A stretch of 64,000 bases of DNA from Terriglobia bacterium (GTDB lineage: Bacteria; Acidobacteriota; Terriglobia; Acidiferrales; UBA7541): positions 1 through 64,000 of the forward strand of contig JAIQEV010000004.1 of assembly GCA_020073585.1 (NCBI GenBank), written 5' to 3'. The translations under genes and the position numbers were made by a program. This document shows positions 1-7,187 of this stretch, piece by piece. Under the pieces are notes generated by a model, which was not told the origin of the DNA, searched no databases, and saw only the letters and a program-made list of their open reading frames with translations. Numbering within the stretch: position 1 is the stretch's first letter; each line of letters starts with the position of its first letter.

Positions 1-165
1 CCTGAAAGATGGAACGGTCATTTCGCCGTCACAGGTGACTGGCAGTACTAGCAGCTACGCGTTGTATCTGTACAGCGACCAATTATCCGGGATGTCTTAT
101 TGCGTCGGCGTTTATGCGGATAGCGCCGGACAAGTCTATGTGGCTGAGAATACGATCTCAAAGCA
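1..165 (+). other. Orphan partial reading frame at the left edge
   Basis: Frame 2 from the first bases reads as a plausible protein interior for about 52 codons (Ser/Tyr/Thr/Gly-rich, ending near the motif VYVAENTIS). Its codon use is less G+C-biased than that of its neighbours. The frame stays open to 724, but beyond about 165 it only runs antisense through the thrombospondin-type repeats of the next feature, so the original 3' end is lost or lies at the junction near 165-205. I do not recognise the family. It could be the truncated end of a gene outside the window or chance coding-like sequence. Confidence 0.25.
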
Positions 166-171
166 ATGGCA

Positions 172-780
<609 letters not shown>

Positions 781-822
781 GAGTCAGAATCGCGCGCAGG
801 CAGAATCTTGCGCGCGAACCGC

Positions 823-869
823 GAATCACGAGTCACGTCACCAGTCACGAGTCACCAGTCACGAATCAC
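823..869. repeat. Short tandem repeat (14-bp unit) at a gene 3' end
   Basis: Two perfect adjacent copies of a 14-bp unit (gtcaccagtcacga) occupy 837-850 and 851-864. Degenerate related copies lie on either side, from 823 to 869. The repeat overlaps the stop codon of the DUF3037 gene (866-868) and lies between it and the broken OmpA fragment. It may have taken part in the rearrangement that truncated the neighbour, which is inference. Confidence 0.6.
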
Positions 870-1693
870 TGCAGCAGGGGGCGCAGCTTGGCGACCCAGA
901 CGGCGAAGCCTTCCAGGGGCACGGGGTCCACGCCGGCGTCGCGCAGGGTGTCGCGGACGAAGCGGTGGCGGTCGTTGTCCGCGGCCAGGGGCACGTCGGT
1001 GACCGCGGCGAATTCCGCGGAGGAGGTTTTGGCGCGGATGCGCTGGGCGGTGTAGGCCAGGAGCTTGGCGTCGGCGGGGGCGCGGGTGACGGAGAGGGCC
1101 TGCACGAAGCCGCGGGTGCCGTTGCGGCGGTAGGCATAGTCCAGCTTCATGGGGTCGCCGGGAAAGGTGAAGTCGTCCACGCGGATGTTCTTCTCCAGGC
1201 GCTCCCACAGGCGCGCCTGGCGGAAGACCTGGGTGCAGTAGCCGCGCACGGCGCCGCGGGAGCCGGGGCGCTCGAAGGAACCGGGGCGCGGGGCGGGCGG
1301 GGCCACGTGGTCGGCGTAGAGGCGCTCGAGCTCGGCGTCGAGGTCGCCGGCCAGGACGCCCTTCTGCGGAGCGAGCTGCAGGGCGTTGGAGAGCGTGGCG
1401 TCCCACTTGGCGAGCAGCTGCTGCCAGTCGCCGTTGGCGGCGGCGAACTGGCGCTCGAGGTCGTCGCGCAGGGCGCGCAGCAGGGCTTCGTCGGCGTGCG
1501 GGTGCAGGCGGCGCACGCGCGCGTATTCGCCGGGCTCTTCGAGGAGGCGCAGGCGGCGCTCGCCGGTGGCCGGGTTGTAGACCAGCACGCCGACATTGAC
1601 CCACTCGTCGCGGACCAGGTTGGGGGTGTAGCGCAGGATGCGGTAGGCGCAGGCCGGCCGCTCGGGTGTGGATAGCGTCGCAGTTTCAGGCAT
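866..1693 (-). CDS. DUF3037-domain protein, partner of the HipA-like kinase
   Basis: This 275-residue soluble protein matches the DUF3037 pattern. It opens with YRILRYTPN and VRDEWVNVGVLVYN, the usual conserved start of this family. The rest is Arg/Glu-rich helical sequence. DUF3037 proteins are often shorter (about 120-130 residues), so there is an extra C-terminal region here. The gene begins 3 bases after the stop of the HipA-like kinase gene, so the two are almost certainly co-transcribed and translationally linked. That pairing recurs in other genomes. Biochemical function is unknown. From context it may be a substrate, inhibitor or antitoxin-like partner of the kinase, but nothing in the sequence proves this. 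Confidence 0.75.
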   Translation of the reverse strand: MPETATLSTPERPACAYRILRYTPNLVRDEWVNVGVLVYNPATGERRLRLLEEPGEYARVRRLHPHADEALLRALRDDLERQFAAANGDWQQLLAKWDATLSNALQLAPQKGVLAGDLDAELERLYADHVAPPAPRPGSFERPGSRGAVRGYCTQVFRQARLWERLEKNIRVDDFTFPGDPMKLDYAYRRNGTRGFVQALSVTRAPADAKLLAYTAQRIRAKTSSAEFAAVTDVPLAADNDRHRFVRDTLRDAGVDPVPLEGFAVWVAKLRPLLQ

Positions 1694-1696
1694 GGT

Positions 1697-2500
1697 TCAC
1701 GTCCAGTTCGGAAACGGTTGCCGGGATGATTTTCGGGCCTCGCGCAGCAGGTCCGGCACGCGCTTCTTGCGCCGCTGCAGCTGTTCTAGCAGGGCGTAGA
1801 GCGTGTGCAGATCGTCGTCGTACCACTGCGGAGGAATCTCGCGGCTCACGTCGTCCAGCACGCTCTCGGTGATGCGCGACTCCAGGCGTTCGAGCCAGGG
1901 GGCGAAGGAGTTCATGCCGGTGACCCCTTCGTAGACGCGGTTGCGCGCGTAGAGGCCGCGCAGCGGGGCGTCCGGGAAGTTCCATTCCCCGGCGTTGAAG
2001 CAGAAACCCTGGTCGATCATCACCGTCTTGTAAGCCTCGCTCTGCGCCGCGCTCTCCCGGAAGAAGAGCGTCTGGCGGCCGTTGGTGTTGCAGGTCCACT
2101 TGTCGAAGACCAGCATGCCCGCGAAGTCATGCAGGTTTTCCACCGCGCGCAGCTGCTCGTCGGGCAGAAAGTCATGCAGTGTGAGGCGCCGCGGGTCGCC
2201 CGGATAGCGCGAGCCGAACTGCAGCCCCGGCACGCAGGGGAGACGCGTGCGCGCCAGCTCCATGGCCAGCGCCGGCGTCAGCCGGATCAGCTCTTCCGGC
2301 ACGTCCACGACGGCCAGCGGCGCCGTGGGCAGCCCCAGGCGCGCCGCCAGCCTGGTTCCCAGCAGTTCGTTGACCAGAATGCGTTTGTGTTGCGGATTGT
2401 TTTGGAACTTGACCACGTAGTAATGGCCGTCGCTGCAGCGCATCAGGTGCGCCTGGGCGCCGCCACGCATTCGCCGGATCTGTTCAAGGGCCCGCAACAT
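1697..2500 (-). CDS. HipA-like protein kinase (HipA_2 type)
   Basis: A 267-residue protein resembling the single-domain HipA-like kinases. The N-terminal lobe carries HYYVVKFQNN and the leucine-rich segment NELLGTRLAARLGLP. The catalytic loop is FDKWTCNTNGRQ (around residue 135), equivalent to the D..xN motif of HipA. The metal-binding segment is VMIDQGFCFN (around 160). It is much shorter than classical HipA (about 440 residues) and no HipB-like DNA-binding protein lies beside it. Instead the DUF3037 gene follows after 3 bases. HipA kinases phosphorylate proteins such as glutamyl-tRNA synthetase, but the target here is unknown. The start is the first ATG of the frame and no strong ribosome-binding site stands out. 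Confidence 0.75.
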   Translation of the reverse strand: MLRALEQIRRMRGGAQAHLMRCSDGHYYVVKFQNNPQHKRILVNELLGTRLAARLGLPTAPLAVVDVPEELIRLTPALAMELARTRLPCVPGLQFGSRYPGDPRRLTLHDFLPDEQLRAVENLHDFAGMLVFDKWTCNTNGRQTLFFRESAAQSEAYKTVMIDQGFCFNAGEWNFPDAPLRGLYARNRVYEGVTGMNSFAPWLERLESRITESVLDDVSREIPPQWYDDDLHTLYALLEQLQRRKKRVPDLLREARKSSRQPFPNWT

Positions 2501-2632
2501 GCGGCGCTATGCTAACGGGGTCGCGGGTGGACGGCAAGCTAGGAGTTATTTCCTCCCGGAACATTCCCATTTCGGCAGCTCGGCGGTTCGCAACGGGAAT
2601 GAATCATGCTGCGGGTGGGTTTCAGCTTGAAC
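2501..2632. other. Intergenic region upstream of the HipA-like/DUF3037 pair
   Basis: This spacer lies between the HipA-like gene start and the terminator of the lysine-rich protein gene. It should contain the promoter of the kinase/DUF3037 pair on the minus strand, but I see no convincing -35/-10 pair. There is no supported reading frame in it. Confidence 0.3.
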
Positions 2633-2664
2633 GCAAAACAGGCCCGGAATGATTCCGGGCCTGT
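2633..2664 (-). terminator. Rho-independent terminator of the lysine-rich protein gene
   Basis: A perfect 13-bp inverted repeat (2638-2650 with 2652-2664, core ggcccggaat/attccgggcc) is followed on the minus strand by TTTTGCG. It lies 32 bases past the stop of the minus-strand gene at 2696. Confidence 0.8.
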
Positions 2665-2695
2665 GCGATCCGCCAAAAACTTCGCGCGCCAGAGC

Positions 2696-2995
2696 TTAGC
2701 GTTTCTTGCGCTTTTTCGCCGCCTTCTTGCCGCCCTTTTTGGCTTTCTTCGCTTTTTTAGCCGGCTTTTTCTTGCCCTTGGCTTTGGCCTTCTTTTTCTT
2801 GGGCGCTTTCCGGGCTTTCCTGGCGGGCTTTTTCGCCGCGGGACGGGCTGCCGGCGCGGCCGCCGCTTCCGGCTCTTCTTCTATGACCAGCTCTTCTTCT
2901 TCACCCTCCAGAAGTTCCGCAGCGCCGATATCTTCCTCGTCGTCCAGGCGGGACAGCTCGTTGTCGTCGTCAAAGGCATCCTTCTCGAAATCCAT
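2696..2995 (-). CDS. Small acidic/lysine-rich histone-like protein
   Basis: A 99-residue protein of strongly split composition. Residues 1-43 are very acidic (runs of D/E such as EGEEEELVIEEEPE). Residues 50-99 are almost only Lys, Ala, Pro, Arg and Gly, in KKPA/KKAK repeats like histone H1 or bacterial Hc1/AlgP-type tails. There is no signal peptide or membrane segment. The C-terminal half probably binds DNA or RNA as a disordered polycation, and the acidic half may shield it or recruit partners. Both points are inferred from composition only. It has its own terminator and no operon partner. The Lys tract is GC-rich at third codon positions (AAG), so it is a real coding bias and not an A-run artefact. 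Confidence 0.6.
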   Translation of the reverse strand: MDFEKDAFDDDNELSRLDDEEDIGAAELLEGEEEELVIEEEPEAAAAPAARPAAKKPARKARKAPKKKKAKAKGKKKPAKKAKKAKKGGKKAAKKRKKR

Positions 2996-3219
2996 ACCAT
3001 CCTCCCCCTAGGGAATCCTCCCCGAGGTGCCGGGGCGGGACGCCTGGCCGGCCGGAGAGCGCCGGCAGCAGTTTTTGTCCTGTTGGCTTGGTATCGCAGT
3101 CCGCGTGTGTTTGTCAAGGATTCTCGAATGCGGCGGAAATCGCGGGTGCGGACGGCGGCTGCGGGAGAGCCCGCGGAGCAGCGGCCGCGCGGACCGGGAA
3201 GGCAATACCGGAAAATAGG

Positions 3220-4995
3220 TTAGGGCTTTCCTTCGGCGGCCACGGAAGCGCCGGCCAAGCCCTTGCGGGCCCGCTTGGCGGAGCGGTGCGCCTGCGCCGC
3301 GGGGGTGCGCTCCGGCCCGCCGCCCAGGGTGTAGATGCGCAGCATCATGCCGCGGCTGACGCGGTTGGCGCGCAAGCGGTTCCAGCGGCGCACCTCCTCG
3401 CTGGTCACGCTGAAGCGGTCGGCGATGCCGCCCAGGGTGTCGCCGCGGCGCACGCGGTAGCGCACCAGGCGGCTCTTGGCCGTTTCCGCCTGCGCCGCCG
3501 GGATGATCAGCTTCTGCCCCGGCTCCAGGGGCTGGCTGCGCTCCAGGCTGTTGACCTCGGCGATGGCCGCGGGGGTCACGCGAAAGCGCTTGGCGATGGC
3601 CGTCAGCGTCTCGCCCGCGGCCACGCGGTGCTGCCGCCAGCTCACCCACTTGTCCGCGGGAATGGCCGCAATCTCGGAGAAAAAACGGCCGGCGGTGCCC
3701 TGCGGCAGGCGCAGCTCGTAATCCGGCTCCGCGGGCGTGACCAGGCGCAGCAACGCGGGGTTCAGCGCGCGCAAGGTCTCCACGTCCACGTCAATGGTCT
3801 CCGCCACCAGGCGCAAGTCGATGGGCCGCCGGGGCTTGACCAGGTCGGTCAGCGCCGGGGTTTCCGGCTCGACGGCGATGCCGTAGTGCGCGGCGTCCTT
3901 GGCGATCAGGGTCAGGGCCAGGATGATGGGCACGTAGTTCTTGGTCTCCCGGGGCAGGACGTTGAGTTTGTAGAGCTCCCAGAAATCGGCGTAGCCGGTG
4001 CGCTCCACGGCCTTCTGCACGTTGCCCGGGCCGCAGTTGTACGCGGCCATGGTCAGATACCAGTCGCCGAACTGCGCGTAGAGATCGCGCAGATGGCGGG
4101 CCGCCGCACGGGTGGCCTTTTCCGGGTCCTGGCGCTCATCCACCCACCAGGTGTGGCGCAGGCCGTACTGCTGCCCGCGATAGGCCACGAACTGCCAGAT
4201 GCCGCGGGCCCCGGCGCGCGACAGGGCCTGCGGCTGGAAGGCGCTCTCGGCCTGGGCCAGATAGATGAGGTCCTGCGGCAGGCCCTCTTCGCGCAGCACC
4301 CGCGCGATCATCCCGCGGTAGCGCCCGGCGCGGCGCAGCCCGGTCTCCACGATGGCCCGCCCGCGGGGGGTCTGGAAAAAATTCAAAAAGGAGAGCACCG
4401 TGTCGTTGACCGTCAGCGGCAGGTCGTGCGAAACGTTCTTGGCGGCCTCTTCCGCGCGGTCCTTCAGCCGCGGATCCACGGGAAAGGTCATCTCCGCGAC
4501 TTCGTCGATGGGCGCGGCCACCGCCGAAGTCTCTTCAAAACCGTCCCCCGCGCGGAAGGCCTGCAGCTCGTAGCCGTAGACGGTGTCCACGATGCGCCGG
4601 AAGAGCTCGCCCGGCGGGGCGTCCGCGCTCAGGTCGTAGCCGCTCTCCAGCAGCCAGTCCACCGCCTGGTCGAAATCGCGCCGCGCCGCGGCCAGATGCC
4701 CGGCCCGGTATTCCTCTTCGCCGGCCGCGAATTTGGCCTGCACCCGCGCCAGCAGGTACTCCCGGGCGCCCACAACCTGCGGGCTGAGCGGGCCCAGGCG
4801 CGCCGCTCCCGGGCTGTGCAGCGGCAGCGGGGGCAGAGCTGCGGAGGCGGCCTGCGCCGCCGCGAGCGCCGGTATGTGCCCGTGCTGCCGTGCCGTGCCG
4901 CGGGCCTGCGCCGGGCGCCGCGCCGCGTCCTGGCAGCCGGCCCCGCCCAGGGCCAGCAGAAGAATCCCGCCGGCGATGTGCAGCCTTGGCTTCAT
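3220..4995 (-). CDS. mltD: Membrane-bound lytic murein transglycosylase D-like lipoprotein
   Basis: A 591-residue lipoprotein with lipobox LLLALGGAGC near residue 20. The SLT catalytic domain (about residues 200-340) shows the MltD family pattern: ESAFQPQALSRAGARGIWQF with the catalytic Glu, then MAAYNCGPGNVQKA. Two C-terminal LysM peptidoglycan-binding modules follow, starting near QHRVAAGETLTAIAKRF and RYRVRRGDTLGGIADRF. It should cleave glycan strands in the periplasm, forming 1,6-anhydro-MurNAc ends, anchored to the outer membrane. I chose the ATG at 4995, which starts a signal peptide (MKPRLHIAGG). The open frame runs further upstream to 5124, but that part has no signal features. E. coli MltD is about 450 residues, so this one has a longer N-terminal linker. 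It is a single gene, divergent from cspA. Confidence 0.9.
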   Translation of the reverse strand: MKPRLHIAGGILLLALGGAGCQDAARRPAQARGTARQHGHIPALAAAQAASAALPPLPLHSPGAARLGPLSPQVVGAREYLLARVQAKFAAGEEEYRAGHLAAARRDFDQAVDWLLESGYDLSADAPPGELFRRIVDTVYGYELQAFRAGDGFEETSAVAAPIDEVAEMTFPVDPRLKDRAEEAAKNVSHDLPLTVNDTVLSFLNFFQTPRGRAIVETGLRRAGRYRGMIARVLREEGLPQDLIYLAQAESAFQPQALSRAGARGIWQFVAYRGQQYGLRHTWWVDERQDPEKATRAAARHLRDLYAQFGDWYLTMAAYNCGPGNVQKAVERTGYADFWELYKLNVLPRETKNYVPIILALTLIAKDAAHYGIAVEPETPALTDLVKPRRPIDLRLVAETIDVDVETLRALNPALLRLVTPAEPDYELRLPQGTAGRFFSEIAAIPADKWVSWRQHRVAAGETLTAIAKRFRVTPAAIAEVNSLERSQPLEPGQKLIIPAAQAETAKSRLVRYRVRRGDTLGGIADRFSVTSEEVRRWNRLRANRVSRGMMLRIYTLGGGPERTPAAQAHRSAKRARKGLAGASVAAEGKP

Positions 4996-5141
4996 AGCTT
5001 TATGGTAGAGAGTTGCCGCGACCCGGGTCAACCGTTTCCCGCCGGGGAGGTGCGTGGGCGGAGAGCGCCGGCGGACCGAGTGGAGATGCAGAGCGGGCTC
5101 GGGCTCCCGGAAACACGTTCCCAATACGGCAATATTATTCC

Positions 5142-5169
5142 TTGCGAATTCCCGGAATTATGGTATTCT
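5142..5169 (+). promoter_or_regulatory. Candidate promoter of the cold-shock gene
   Basis: TTGCGA (5142-5147) and TATTCT (5164-5169) are separated by 16 bases in an unusually A+T-rich stretch. Initiation near 5176 would give a leader of about 155 nt before the cspA-like start at 5332. Long leaders are typical of cold-shock mRNAs. Confidence 0.5.
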
Positions 5170-5214
5170 AATTCTGCGTTTGTTGCTCTTGTATAACCTT
5201 TGGATTCGTGAAGG

Positions 5215-5250
5215 GGCTGCGAGACTCTAACTCGCGGCCTTTTTCGTTTT
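5215..5250 (+). terminator. Terminator-like hairpin inside the cspA-like leader
   Basis: GGCTGCGAG (5215-5223) pairs with CTCGCGGCC (5231-5239) through nine pairs including one G-U. A TTTTT run and a second TTTT follow (5240-5250). It lies about 40 bases after the predicted transcription start and about 80 bases before the cold-shock start codon. It could end a short RNA of about 75 nt or act as an attenuator. Confidence 0.6.
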
Positions 5251-5331
5251 ACGGCTCAGAGACACCGAAGGCTCACTAGAGGTTCGGAACACGAGGCACC
5301 AGATAGCTTAATTCAGAAAAGAGAAACACAA

Positions 5332-5538
5332 GTGAGTAAAGAACAAGGAACAGTGAAGTGGTTCAACGCCGGCAAGGGCTTCGGATTCATCCAGCGCCAG
5401 AGTGGCGAGGATGTTTTCGTGCACTTCTCCGCGATCATCGCGGAGGGGTACAAGTCCCTCAATGAAGGCCAGGCGGTTGAATTCGAAGTGACCAAGGGCC
5501 CCAAGGGCCTGCAAGCCTCGAACGTTCAGCCTCTCTAA
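5332..5538 (+). CDS. cspA: Cold-shock domain protein (CspA family)
   Basis: A 68-residue single cold-shock OB-fold protein. It carries both RNA-binding motifs, GKGFGFIQ (RNP1) and DVFVHFSAI (RNP2), and the usual start EQGTVKWFN. It acts as a cytoplasmic single-stranded RNA/DNA chaperone. The start codon is GTG at 5332, after the purine-rich AAGAGAAA. Length and sequence are standard for the family. The gene is monocistronic, with a long structured leader and a strong terminator right after the stop. Whether it is cold-inducible cannot be told from sequence. Confidence 0.95.
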   Translation: MSKEQGTVKWFNAGKGFGFIQRQSGEDVFVHFSAIIAEGYKSLNEGQAVEFEVTKGPKGLQASNVQPL

Positions 5539-5545
5539 GCTTCAC

Positions 5546-5581
5546 GGGGCGGGTCAGCTACGGCTGGCTCGCCCCATTTTT
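5546..5581 (+). terminator. Rho-independent terminator of the cspA-like gene
   Basis: A 13-pair stem (5546-5558 with 5563-5575, two G-U pairs) has a TACG loop and is followed by ATTTTT. It begins seven bases after the cspA stop codon. Confidence 0.85.
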
Positions 5582-5631
5582 GTCTCTACACGATGCGCCG
5601 AGCGGCCCGCGCCGGGCAGCCAGGAGTTCAC

Positions 5632-5871
5632 ATGAAAGGTCTCGCGGAAGGGCAGTACATCAAGCACTTTCAGTACGGCCTCGGGGTCATCACCGAGACC
5701 AATCCCGAGCGCACCTCCATCGATTTTGACCTGCACGGACCCAAGAAGTTCGTCACCGGCCTGGTGGTCGTGGAGCCCGCCGAAGGCACTCCCCCCAAGC
5801 GCAAGCGCGTCCGCCGCAAGAAAGCCGTAGTGGTTGCTCCGGTGGCGGTCGCCGCGCCGGGTGCCAAGTGA
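5632..5871 (+). CDS. Small conserved-type protein with beta-barrel-like N-terminus and basic tail
   Basis: This 79-residue protein has an N-terminal segment (GQYIKHFQYGLGVITETN, then SIDFDLHGPKKFVTGL) whose pattern resembles the small tudor/SH3-like folds of DUF3553 and UvrD C-terminal modules ('H..fG.G.V....g.....V.F..G.K'). This likeness is pattern-level only. A basic stretch KRKRVRRKK and an Ala/Val/Pro tail follow. I chose the ATG at 5632 because AGGAG precedes it; an in-frame ATG at 5593 sits too close to the cspA terminator and lacks a site. Its stop overlaps the next start in a GTGA arrangement, so the two are coupled. A nucleic-acid-associated role is a guess. Confidence 0.6.
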   Translation: MKGLAEGQYIKHFQYGLGVITETNPERTSIDFDLHGPKKFVTGLVVVEPAEGTPPKRKRVRRKKAVVVAPVAVAAPGAK

Positions 5872-6170
5872 ACGGCCAGCCGACCATCCAGTATCTGGGC
5901 TTCCGCCCCAGTTCCCAGGGCCGCGAATACGCCTTCAGCGTCCGCGAAACCTCCTGCGAGCCCTGCGAGTATTTCGTGACCATCGCCCATGAGGACTTCC
6001 AGGGCCGCGTCCGTTTCCAGGACGCCCCGGGCATCTGTTCCCAGCGTTTGCAGCGCGAGCTGGCGGCCGCCGCCAACCATCCCCTGGAAACCCGCTACCT
6101 GATCACCGAGGCGGAACTCGCCGAATACCGCGCCGCGCACGCCCCGCGCACGCCCGGCCGCCGTTCCTAG
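5868..6170 (+). CDS. Small hypothetical protein coupled to the preceding gene
   Basis: A 100-residue soluble protein beginning at a GTG that overlaps the preceding TGA (GTGA, four bases), indicating translational coupling. It has a beta-rich N-terminal half (YLGFRPSSQGREYAFSVRE, then CEPCEYFVTIAHEDF) and a helical C-terminus. I do not recognise the family. The CEPC pair at residues 30-33 could bind metal or be structural, but no second pair exists apart from one Cys at 57. Its function is presumably shared with its small partner. Confidence 0.6.
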   Translation: MNGQPTIQYLGFRPSSQGREYAFSVRETSCEPCEYFVTIAHEDFQGRVRFQDAPGICSQRLQRELAAAANHPLETRYLITEAELAEYRAAHAPRTPGRRS

Positions 6171-6218
6171 AGCCCATCCGGAAGCGCCGGTTTTTCCGGC
6201 CGGTAACTTTTTCAGGTG

Positions 6219-6262
6219 TGACCGCGAAGCGGTCAATTGTGTGCGTGACCGCATAGCGGTCA
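6219..6262. repeat. Two copies of a palindromic intergenic element
   Basis: TGACCGCGAAGCGGTCA (6219-6235) and TGACCGCATAGCGGTCA (6246-6262) are two near-identical 17-bp palindromes with TGACCGC arms, 10 bases apart. A weaker hairpin GCCGG-TTTTT-CCGGC lies just upstream (6187-6201) and may end transcription of the small-protein pair. The palindromes could be REP-like elements or a double operator. They are about 170-215 bases before the next gene. Confidence 0.6.
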
Positions 6263-6434
6263 ACCTCTTCCCTGCCTGCAACGCAAGCCCTGGGATGGCG
6301 GCTAGGTCACAGCCCCGGACAGTCCTATTGAATGCCGCCTTTTTTCGACTCACAATTCCCAGATAAGGGTGCTTTCTTCCTCTCGCGGAGCGCCGCTATG
6401 GCGCCCGTTCCCGGAAGCCGGAGTCTGGACCACG

Positions 6435-7184
6435 ATGGCCTTTGATCGCGCCGAACTGGAAAAGCTGGAGCGCCGCGAACTGCAGCTGACGATTCTCTCC
6501 GCGTTGGTGGTCCTGATTCTCGCCAGCGGCGTGGCCCTGTTCATGTACCCGCTGGTCTTCGTGCACGCGGACCCGGTCAACAAGTGGACGCCGCGCATCG
6601 CCTTCTTCGGCTTCTGCACGCTGTCCCTGCTCTTCGTGGGCTACCTGCTGGACCGCCACTTCACCGTGCGCGACCTGAGAAAGCGCCTGCTCGAAGAGCT
6701 CAACCGCAACGTGCAATTGCGCGATCAGGCCAGCGTGGACGTCCTGCAGACCATCCCGGACATAAACCACTTTCAGCACCGCCTGACCCTGGAATTCCGG
6801 CGCGCGGCCAGCCAGAAAAGCGCCCTTTCCCTGCTCCTGGTGCAGGTGACCCTCGAGGATAACGAAACGAATACGCCGGCGGGCAAGACGGCCCTCGGCG
6901 AAGCCGCCCGGGCCCTGGCCCGCAAGCTGCGCCCCACCGACTCCATCTACCAGTTCGGGACGGGCCTGTTCGGGGTGATCCTGCCGGATCTCACTCCGGA
7001 GATGGCCCGGCAGCTTACGCTGCGCGTGGGCGAATTTCTCCGCGCGGTCGGGGAGAGCGCGAAATTTTCCTCGCAGGTGCTGCAGTACGATTACCCCAAG
7101 GACGTCGCCAGCGTGCAGGAGATGGAAGAGATCGTGGATTCCCTGCTGCCCGGGGCGCGGACCCTGCCCGCGGACGCGGACTGA
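6435..7184 (+). CDS. Membrane protein with degenerate GGDEF-like domain
   Basis: A 249-residue protein. A short coiled-coil-like N-terminus is followed by two membrane helices (about residues 17-40, LTILSALVVLILASGVALFM, and 58-77, IAFFGFCTLSLLFVGYLL). A cytoplasmic domain matching the GGDEF fold order follows. The place where active diguanylate cyclases have RYGGDEF reads QFGTGLFGVILP, so the catalytic motif and the usual RxxD site are missing. It is probably not an active cyclase and may act as a structural or signalling scaffold. I took the ATG at 6435 (MAFDRAELEKLE). The frame is open upstream to 6369 but that part looks non-coding. It converges on the trans-sulfuration gene with a 3-base gap. 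Confidence 0.65.
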   Translation: MAFDRAELEKLERRELQLTILSALVVLILASGVALFMYPLVFVHADPVNKWTPRIAFFGFCTLSLLFVGYLLDRHFTVRDLRKRLLEELNRNVQLRDQASVDVLQTIPDINHFQHRLTLEFRRAASQKSALSLLLVQVTLEDNETNTPAGKTALGEAARALARKLRPTDSIYQFGTGLFGVILPDLTPEMARQLTLRVGEFLRAVGESAKFSSQVLQYDYPKDVASVQEMEEIVDSLLPGARTLPADAD

Positions 7185-7187
7185 GGC

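Noticed and set aside
3088-5196. 702-codon plus-strand frame
   Set aside because: Antisense to the MltD-like gene; no domain pattern, and the minus-strand product has clear catalytic and LysM motifs.
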